Origin: Cristatella mucedo
Lineage: Eukaryota > Bryozoa > Phylactolaemata > Cristatellidae
Direction of reading: 5' to 3'
Assembly (NCBI GenBank): GCA_009760855.2
Contig: WPIO01000050.1
Span: 538,501 to 602,500, forward strand
DNA: 64,000 bases
Shown: in pieces, positions 56,936-64,000 of the stretch
Position numbering within the stretch: position 1 is the first letter of the stretch
Layout: each line of letters starts with the position of its first letter
Made by a program: the position numbers and the translations under genes
Notes under the pieces: generated by a model
The model's input: only the letters and a program-made list of their open reading frames with translations
Databases searched by the model: none
What the model was told of the DNA's origin: nothing

Positions 56936-57368
56936 CTCTGTGTACCCACTATACATTAAAATTCGCACGCACCGCGGTTTTGACACTATCTATTTTGACA
57001 TCTATCACACATACATCATACATCTATCTATTATATATCATATATCATACATCTATCTAGTTTGATTATTTATTTTACATACATATATATCATACATCTA
57101 TATGACATATATCATACATCTATCTATTTTGACACTATCTATCGGTAAGACAGCCGCAGCACGATCTTAGAAAACGATGCTAACGATAGTAGTCGATAGG
57201 CAGGAGTTTGCGAGACACTGGTTGCACTCGTGAGGAAACAGACAACTCCGGGATGCTTCCTGTATTCTCACCAGACTTCTGATAGCCAAAGGCAGCTGAG
57301 GAAGTAATTACGAAACTGAAGCAGCTTGTAACTGTTCTTGGTGGCTCGCTACCTGGAAGCACAGCAAG
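56936..57368. other. Intron with ATACATCTATCT repeat
   Basis: Irregular copies of CATACATCTATCTA at about 57000-57135, then unique sequence up to the module acceptor. Confidence 0.6.
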
Positions 57369-57478
57369 GCGATTGTACGGAGTTTGACGGAATCGGGCCC
57401 TGGGGCGTTGCAGCGGAGGCGAACGAAACGAAGTATGGCTCCGTCGTCCAGACTACGACGAACGCGAGCGGCACCGAG
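57369..57478 (+). CDS. Gene B module exon M1
   Basis: Same 110-nt length and phases (1 in, 0 out) as 2254-2363. It reads DCTEFDGIGPWGVAAEA and YGSVVQTTTNASGTE, and donor GAG|GTAATC follows. The acceptor (GCACAGCAAG) is weak. Unlike copy 1 there is no minisatellite upstream. Confidence 0.6.
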
Positions 57479-57580
57479 GTAATCGCTCGCCGAACGTCCC
57501 CCCTCCTAGCTGGCTTTCTCGCCAGCTACTCTGGAGCTCAGCACGTTTCGAGCGTCAGCTCCACCCGACTGCCGTTTCAG

Positions 57581-57687
57581 TTCGATGCGAGGCTTCCACT
57601 ACTCGAGGCCAGCTTAGCGAATTTATTCAACCAGACTTGCAACAAGCGCCTCTACTTCCCGACATGCTGTCCGGGCAAAGGACAAAG
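57581..57687 (+). CDS. Gene B module exon M2
   Basis: Acceptor CTGCCGTTTCAG, donor AAG|GTGGAG, phase 0 in and 2 out, 107 nt as in copy 1. It reads FDARLPLLEASLANLFN, then QTCNKRLYFPTCCPGKGQ; the cysteines and an NQT sequon are visible. The 102-nt intron before it is in frame and stop-free. Confidence 0.6.
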
Positions 57688-57847
57688 GTGGAGACGATTC
57701 CCACACATAGACCAGGATCGGCTCAGCACTAGCTTCCAGCCCCTTTAAAATTGTCGTCAAGCAGGGCAGCATTGCTCAAAGTTGCTCACAGCACCCGAGG
57801 CAGTGCGCCACTAGCACCTCGAGCTCTTCCCCTTACTTTTGTTTCAG

Positions 57848-58099
57848 GAAGCTGTCAGATGGCGACCGGCTATACGTCAGACCGGCTGACGTGTACGTGG
57901 GTCGTGCTCAGAACCCGCAGCAAGGTCGTCTCTGGTTCGTCATCGTCATAAGTCCTGCGGTCAACAACAGTCTGTGTTCATCTGGCGGCGACGCCGGCGG
58001 CACAAGGTCGCTCGGTCGCCGCCGCCGCCGAGACGTCTCTGTGCCGCCCGATTCTGCTCCACTCGACGCTGCAGCGCTGACGATGCTGCTGTCCAACCT
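57848..58099 (+). CDS. Gene B module exon M3 with RRRRRD site
   Basis: Acceptor CTTTTGTTTCAG, donor CCT|GTGAGA, 252 nt, phase 2 in and out. The peptide reads KLSDGDRLYVRPADVYVG, LWFVIVISPAVNNSLC, GRRRRRDVSVPPDSAPLD and AAALTMLLSNL. This is the best conserved exon of the module between genes A and B. Confidence 0.7.
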
Positions 58100-58235
58100 G
58101 TGAGAGAGCGCGCGCCACTCGTTCTCTATCCTGCTGCCGCAGCTGAGCTCAGCGCTTCCTGGGAGCAAGCGCTTCCCTGGCAAGTCGCTCACAGATAGTG
58201 CCAGTTGCAGTGCGTTATTGTCGACTATTGCTCAG

Positions 58236-58389
58236 GACGGCCGAGATTGGCCAGATCTTGGTGGATGTGACCAATGCGAGCGTGACAGTGGACGGCGTGG
58301 TAACGGCTGCAGAAGCCGTTGCGGCCGGCAAGGCGCCCTCGACGACGAGGTCGCTAGATGTCGCTACTTCGGGAAGTCCGACGTCGTCG
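58236..58389 (+). CDS. Gene B module exon M4
   Basis: Acceptor GACTATTGCTCAG; phase 2 in. Joined to M3 it reads SNLTAEIGQILVDVTNAS, VTVDGVVTAAEAVAAG and ends SGSPTSS. It is four codons longer than copy 1. The donor matching copy 1 is GTTCGT here, a poor site, so the true 3' end may differ: the frame continues Ala/Val/Ser-rich to a stop near 58464. Confidence 0.52.
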
Positions 58390-59553
58390 GTTCGTGGCGC
58401 GCTTGCCGTAACTGCTGTAGCCGCTTCAGCCTCGAGTCGTTTTTGGGTCGTCTGCCATTGCTAGAGTGTGCTCGCAAAGGATGGTCTACTTTCGCCAAAA
58501 TCTCTGATGACGCCAGGAGTGAGTCCAATAATACAAAGTGGGGTTTCCATATCTAGAGAACGCTGCTTTTTTTAGGAAGCGTAGAAAGCGAGCGGAGAAA
58601 CCACAATTGTGCTGAATTGAATTGCACCCCTTGAAGCTGAAGTAAAGCCTGCTGCAAAAACGATGAACACGAGCGCGTTGTTACGCCCATTCTCATGCTT
58701 TCTCATGCTTTGCATGCTTTGTCGATCAGCAGCTATTGAACCGGCCTGCTGCACAACGAGTAGTAGCTCCGTGTTCGCAGTGACACATCTGCAGCATGTC
58801 GCCTGGTAAATTTACGTTAATAATCAAACCTTGAACGAGTGTCTCGTTCGTCTTGTGTCCTCAGATGAGCTTAAAATTACTGTGAACTTCAATATTATCT
58901 ACTTTATATTGCATATGAAATGGTTTCGAATTCCCCGGCCACTGAAATTAGACTTCAGATCGGCTGATGTGTTCAGCGACGTTTTAGATGTAACCGATTA
59001 GCTTACAAATGGGGCACAGACGGAAAAACTTTGAACGTCAAGGGCTAATTGTAATCCTGCTAATGGAATAAAAATCCTCGAAGCTCTTTCCGTTGCCTTC
59101 GGCTTTCATTTCCGATTGCTTTTTGGCTAGCCTAAAGGAATCTTTTCGGTCTTTCAAAGCAAAGAGCACGAGAACCAATCGGCCGCTGCCGATGCGGCTC
59201 CCAGAGTCCTGCTGCATGGAGATGGAACTATAGAGTCATAATTGCACCAGTAGAAAGAGTGCGTTTAAGTGGAATTCAGTCTTATTGTATGGGAAAGATA
59301 TTTATATATTTTGTATTATATTGTAAATTTAATATATGCGTCCTGGAAAGTCATTTTCAATTTTAGCTGGTCAACTTTAGCTTGCTTTGACTAGTTTTGA
59401 CTGTACTTTACTGGTGGAATTTCTAGTGACCTACAATGCTCAATCATGTTTAGCCATGCCGACGAAGGCGTGCCAGCGAAATGCAAGTGCCTTACCGCTA
59501 GCTTGGCATGAAATTGGTTTCTAATGCGACGAGAGTGTCCTAAAATTCTATAG
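58390..59553. other. Intron sequence, no feature recognised
   Basis: No transmembrane exon like 9558-9658 was found. The sequence is mostly unique and turns AT-rich near 59290-59340. Confidence 0.45.
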
Positions 59554-59665
59554 GAACGCATCGAATCAACGACAGCGACGACCGGCAGGACAGTGATGAC
59601 CGCAGGAATTACTGCACCTTTGAGTTCAGACCGGAGCTCATTTGCAACGACAAACGAAGTTCTTG
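59554..59665 (+). CDS. Ser/Thr-rich exon after the second module
   Basis: Acceptor AATTCTATAG and a strong donor TTG|GTGAGT bound 112 nt (phase 0 in, 1 out). The peptide reads ERIESTTATTGRTVMTAG and continues APLSSDRSSFATTNEVL. Its phases link M4 (phase 0) to exon 60307 (phase 1). It may belong to gene B or to a third family member. Confidence 0.5.
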
Positions 59666-59934
59666 GTGAGTAAAAACGAGACCGCCCAACTATATTTTAA
59701 ATAAACGCATTCCGTGTAAACAGATTTTATTCAATCTTGTTGGACTGAAATCGATACTCCAAAACTAGGCCAGTGGTAGTACTTGCACGGATAATTTTCT
59801 CAACCTCTTGTATGGGGTATAAATTGTCAACCATTCACACTGTAATATAATGTCTGTCTGTCGGTAGCTAAGAAAAGTTACAAAGAACGAGTGTGTATTA
59901 CTAAGGAGAATTTTCCGTGTCTTTCTAAAAGTCT
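59666..59934. other. Intron sequence
   Basis: No feature recognised. Confidence 0.4.
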
Positions 59935-60115
59935 ATGCGGCAATCGGTAGGCGTGTGGTACCCCACAAACCTCGTCTCATACAGCAAAGAAAAAGTGAGA
60001 AGCGTGGCTGAGTCTGAAGGGTAGTCAAGGAAGTGAGTAGGAAAGTAACAGCTGAGGACAGTGTTAAAAGATGTGCCACGGTCAGCAGATGGATAATATA
60101 CGTCTTTTTTTTTAC
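59935..60115 (-). mobile_element. LINE subfamily 2, reversed C-terminal fragment
   Basis: Matches 55725-55880 (CAGCAAAGAAAAAGTGAGAAGCG versus CAACAAAGAGAAATTGGGAAGCA, in shorter blocks). Confidence 0.7.
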
Positions 60116-60306
60116 AAAAAAGACCGATTGTGTATTACATTCTACGATGTTCTCTCACTTTTTTTTTTATCTAGTAGCCCCAGAGTTAAGCTATATACAC
60201 ACACCAGCTCACAAATTCTGAAGGTATTCTTGTAATTTCACTGAAAGAAATAATTCGACTAGCAATGAAGAAATAAATCAGCTATCTATTTAGAGTTATA
60301 TTTCAG

Positions 60307-60804
60307 AGATTTCCATAGAAAATGTGACCACAGGATTATCATCCTCGTTACCAGCAGTGAAATGGTGCACTTCTACCTTACTAGCTACATCTCCAATTCC
60401 TGCGACATTTCCTGGAAGCTCGAATATTTTTAGCCGCTTAATCAGCACCAGATGGCCATCGTCTACGAATGCTTTTAATGCTACTGTTGATGCAGGTTCA
60501 ACAGCTTCGCGTGGATTAGGCAGTGCGACCACGTCGGCAGCTCCAGATCGAAATAGTAATAAAGGAAATATTACCACCGGAAACGGCGGTACCGGAAATG
60601 GCAGCACAGGAGACTTGTCAAGTACGACGAGCAGTTACAGCACTAATGTCCCCGGAGTTAGCGTTACGACGACGATGCCTGCGCCGAAATATATTCAGAG
60701 CTTCACGAGTGCGTCATCAAGCCCTTCTGCTAGTTCCGGTATCGTGACGTCATTGGTCGTCGTAGCAACGTCACCCACTACTCCGGCAAGACCAGAATTC
60801 ACAG
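60307..60804 (+). CDS. Ser/Thr-rich exon (phase 1 in and out)
   Basis: Acceptor GTTATATTTCAG and donor CAG|GTATGA are good. The 498-nt exon reads ISIENVTTGLSSSLPAV, later GNITTGNGGTGNGSTGDL, and ends TTPARPEFTG. It is Ser/Thr/Gly-rich, with several NXS/T sites and one cysteine near its start. Symmetric phase 1 boundaries make it easy to duplicate or skip. Confidence 0.58.
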
Positions 60805-61695
60805 GTATGAGGCGCGAGCATGCTTGGCAGTCTAGAGTTGACGTTCTGTAAAGGCAAGCCCGTTTAGTACTCGGCCGTCCTCTTCTGGTAAGGTATTGGC
60901 TGACGCTGTGGTTCGAGTATCTACATTGCACAAGCATAGTGCATTCCTGCATATCACCAGCACATTGATACTCAGTCTAGATTGCATAACCGGTTTTCTA
61001 CGTCATAATTGCATTAATGTCTGACTAAGGAAGGCATGCTGTCTTAGATCTTGTGATGTTCACTTTTATCTCTTCGCTTCGATCGATAGTTCGTCCGCTC
61101 ATTCACCAGCACCCGAATAGTCGAAAAAGAAGCTGAGCCTTCAGCAGCTACGATCCCACCGCGATATCGCCGTGTCTTTATTTGCTTATGCATTATTTGC
61201 CTCTGTTAACTCTTCTCTAATACTCTAAACGATCTCCACTCTCCACTCCATTTCTTCTTACTCCCTGTCCCACCTTACTTATAAGCTTCTAATAATTGTA
61301 AATAATACTGATTACTTTAGCACAACCACGTATTCGTGCTCATCCGTTTGCACTCTCGCCTCACTCTCTGTAACGGCGTTTAGTGCTTGCTTTCACCTCA
61401 GCTTGCTCCAGAGCGGGCCAGAGTTGCTTCATGGCTTCGCTTGCTTGATTTTCACGCGATGGTAATATGAATATATCAGTAAGTATATCATCTTCACAAC
61501 GTTTCGTGTCTTTGGAGGTGTGACATTATTGCCAGCATTATCGCAGCAAATTGCCTGATCTAGTCAAGTTAATGCACGAATCGAAATTAGGCGATTGTGC
61601 AGCTATCCTGTCCAAATGTGCTTTCAGCCAATAATCCAATCGCACGCATGCAGCCAGAGCTAGGTTATAACTAGCGATTCAAAATAACAAAGATT
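60805..61695. other. Intron or intergenic sequence, no feature recognised
   Basis: No exon or repeat that I can support. Confidence 0.4.
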
Positions 61696-61880
61696 AGCTC
61701 ATTTAACAGCCTCATTTGTAGACCAACGTAGGAGCCTTAATGGCTACACTCACCTCTAGCAACGGGTAATAAATAATTTCCCAAAGCTGGACTAGAACAA
61801 ACGACCCTAATCGTGAAGAACGAGCACCTTACCTTCTGGGCAAAGACCCAATGGTACGGCTTCTACCTAAGCTGGATGCC
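61696..61880 (-). mobile_element. tRNA-derived SINE, family 2, copy 2
   Basis: Diverged copy: starts (plus strand) CATTTAACAGCCTCATTTG, GAGCCTTAATGGCTACACTC, and GTGAAGAACGAGCACCTTACC over the decayed A-box side. Confidence 0.75.
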
Positions 61881-61984
61881 ATGAATATGCCATCCTTTAG
61901 TTCTCACTGATGAGCTCAGCTGAAAGACACTCGCAAATCACTCACCTTTCTATCTACCCACATATCTATCAGCGGGACAGTCAC

Positions 61985-63295
61985 AGTACGATTTAATAAT
62001 AATGATAATAATAATAATGGAATTGTATAGCAACCACGGAGAACTGAACCTCTCTCTAGACACTTTAGGCATGCTGTATGCGAAGATATACCAAACAATT
62101 GGTGGTAATATCCTCAAGCAGCAAGCATAGTGTAAGCAGGTACATGCACACGAAGGACGAATCACAAAGACCCACCGACGAATGCTGTAATTAACAGGTG
62201 CGTCTGAGGCTTCTTTTTCAATGTCATTTTATCCGGGAGGTTTCGACAAGCGTCAGTAGTGAGTTCCAGGCGTTGGAAGCATGAAAAATAGAGGCAAGGT
62301 ATCTAACAGTTTTGTAAGTTCGTACGAGGTATGGCTAAGCGAATTGAGTCAGAACAGTGGGTTATACTAGCCGATTTAACAGCCTCTTTTATATAGCACC
62401 AGAAAAGCCTTTACGGCTATCACCACTGCTTGCAGTGGCAATAAAGAATCGCTTAGGCCAGGATTTGAACCCAATACCTTGGAATCAAGGCCGTGAAAAG
62501 CAACAGCCTTATCCTCCTTAGGCTCCGATGCTTCGCCTGGCGGGGGAGTAGGTCTGATAGGTAAACCGGAGCCAGATAAAGAAGGAACCTAAAACTAAGC
62601 AACAGAACCTTGAAGGTGATACGCTGCTTAATTAGGAGCCAGTGCAGGTCGGCGAGAAGTGTCGTTGTGTGGCAACTGCGACTTTCAGGACAGACAAGCA
62701 TAGCTACAGAGTGTTGCCATAACTGTACGAACTCGATTGCACAGGCTGATAGACCAGCAAGCAGTGAGTTACAGAAGTCGAGACGGGATGTTCCAAATGC
62801 ACGGACCAGTTTCGATATAGTATACCTGTCTAAGCAAGCCCGAATTTAGCAATATTATTTTGCTGAAAGAAGGCGGACTTGACTGTGGAGCTGATGTGGT
62901 CGCCTGATTAAAGGTCGCTTTGGAACAAAGCACCTAGATTTCCTGCATATTTAACAACAGATGTGCTGGCAGTGTCGAATTCGAGCGCCAGGCTTTCCAA
63001 CTGCTGAATCACACTTGGTATATCCATAACTACTAAGTTAGTTTTCCCGTCATTCAGTTTAAGTCAGTGCACTGCCTTCCACGCGGTGTCGTAAGCAACA
63101 CATGCCACAAGGGTGTGTAGAGATTTCAATGCACCTGAGGGCTGGAAGGGATAAAAGCAAAGGTACAACTGAGTGTCGTCTGCATAGAAGTGGAAGCCTA
63201 GATTTTGCTTGGCAATCGCATCGTCAAGAGGGATACTGTAAACTGAACAGAAACGGACTCAGCAGAGAGACCTAAGGTACCTCGTACAAGGAGGA
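61985..63295 (-). mobile_element. LINE subfamily 1, reversed copy split by a SINE
   Basis: It runs from a reversed (ATT)n (62000-62020) through 3' UTR and coding text (SRSCHTTTLLADLHWLLIKQ on the minus strand) to the YADD region near 63180 and about 63290. It has many stops. A SINE occupies 62365-62530. Confidence 0.88.
62365..62530 (-). mobile_element. tRNA-derived SINE, family 2, copy 3
   Basis: On the minus strand TAAGGAGGATAAGGC (A-box side), ATTGGGTTCAAATCCTGGC (B-box, close to perfect), and an end CTATATAAAAGAGGCTGTTA. It is inserted in the LINE near the CAAGCATCGTACC position. Confidence 0.87.
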
Positions 63296-64000
63296 ATTTC
63301 GGGAGTTATCCCCACGCCTAATGGAGTACTGTAGGAGTGAACTCCCTCAAAACACATTTATTGATACTTATCAAATACTAATCGACCGAAAGGCATGCAA
63401 ATCTGCAATCACAAGGGCAAATTTATCTATCTTTCGATGTAACCATAGTGCCACTTTGACCTTCTGATGACCTTTAAAAGTCGAGTTCAAATTTTTGCTT
63501 AGGTATATTACTTCAGTTTTATTCAAACAGATTCATTACAGTGCATTTTAGAAATATGTTAAACCTATCAAAAGATGAAGAACACTTGTACTGAGTCTGG
63601 GATTCTTCTAAAAAGTAAATAGAAACTTTTGTGATATTTAAAAACCACAGTAATCAGGAAAGTGTCAATCATGTGACTTTAAAATACCGTGGTGCTATAT
63701 TCACTTCACAAACAACCAAACTTGAGAAATCCACGGGTCAAACAGGTTGACCAGAGCACATATTCCAAATTCAAGTCGGAGTGGCAATAGACGGCCAATC
63801 ACTGGCATCTCAAAGGCTCAAAGCCTCACTGTTCAGGAAGCACAGCCAAGTGTGGCCAGCAGCACATTACTTGATGTCAAAAAGCCCATAACTGTCCTAA
63901 CATGTTGCCAATACTGTCAATTTTTGTATGGCGGATCAGGTTTCACACAATCATACATTTCAAGTTTATAGGATCACTATTATTGGAGATATCACAAAAG
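63296..64000. other. No gene recognised
   Basis: AT-rich sequence without a repeat family or exon that I can support. Confidence 0.4.

Larger units (their letters stand above)
21283..60804 (+). other. Gene B: mucin-like surface protein gene (exon model, right end open)
   Basis: Proposed exons are 21349-21400, 29171-29229, 35611-35965, 38041-38099, 40121-44516, 52474-52788, 57369-57478, 57581-57687, 57848-58099, 58236-58389, 59554-59665 and 60307-60804. Junction phases (1, 0, 1, 0, 1, 1, 0, 2, 2, 0, 1) all agree, and most donors are strong (GTGAGT, GTAAGA). The product would have a signal peptide, at least 1,900 residues of mostly Ser/Thr-rich sequence, and the same Cys-containing, RRRRRD-bearing module as gene A. 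No transmembrane exon was found before the right edge. The 5' exons are the firmest. The join from 44516 to 52474 and the step after 58389 (donor GTTCGT is weak) are the least sure, and the last two exons might belong to a third gene. Confidence 0.55.

Noticed and set aside
1-64000. CRISPR arrays, operons or prokaryotic genes
   Set aside because: Direct repeats are tandem micro- and minisatellites without unique spacers, and the gene structure is intron-rich and eukaryotic.

Overview
The window is metazoan nuclear DNA, probably from an invertebrate; I cannot name the phylum. The evidence is GT-AG introns of about 0.1 to 8 kb, a TATA promoter, dense L2/CR1-type non-LTR retrotransposons (LINEs) with a conserved hairpin tail, tRNA-derived SINEs, many micro- and minisatellites, and no bacterial gene layout.

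The main content is a tandem pair of related genes on the + strand for large, Ser/Thr-rich, mucin-like surface proteins. I built them from splice sites, codon phase and comparison of internal copies. Gene A enters from the left: four small exons (2254-3269) encode a conserved extracellular module with an RRRRRD cleavage-like site, a distant exon (9558-9658) encodes a transmembrane helix with an RRKRR stop-transfer, and a possible last exon ends at 10013. Gene B starts at a TATA box (21283-21290) with a short first exon (21349-21400) that makes a signal peptide only after joining the 59-nt exon at 29171-29229. It continues through Ser/Thr-rich exon 35611-35965, a duplicated 59-nt exon at 38041-38099, a giant exon from 40121 built of 771-bp (257-codon) repeats, an exon near 52474-52788, a second copy of the conserved module (57369-58389), and two more Ser/Thr-rich exons (59554-59665, 60307-60804). 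The codon phase agrees at all eleven proposed gene B junctions.

The 771-bp repeat array is open only to about 44.5 kb. Beyond a LINE insertion (44540-45025) the same repeats continue to 50495 but carry stops, frameshifts and a SINE, so the 3' half of the old giant exon is a relic. One 250-bp patch in it (46840-47085) is almost identical to the intact units, which suggests gene conversion.

The rest is mostly repeats. At least 20 fragments of one LINE subfamily (1) and several of a second (2) lie in both orientations, often nested. The best copy (1-1553) keeps an open reverse transcriptase. Three SINE families are visible; one shares its 3' tail with LINE subfamily 1. An 11-bp minisatellite with matching flanks occurs at 1.6-2.0 kb and 51.4-51.9 kb, marking a segmental duplication upstream of the conserved module. 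No rRNA gene, clear functional tRNA gene or CRISPR array was seen.
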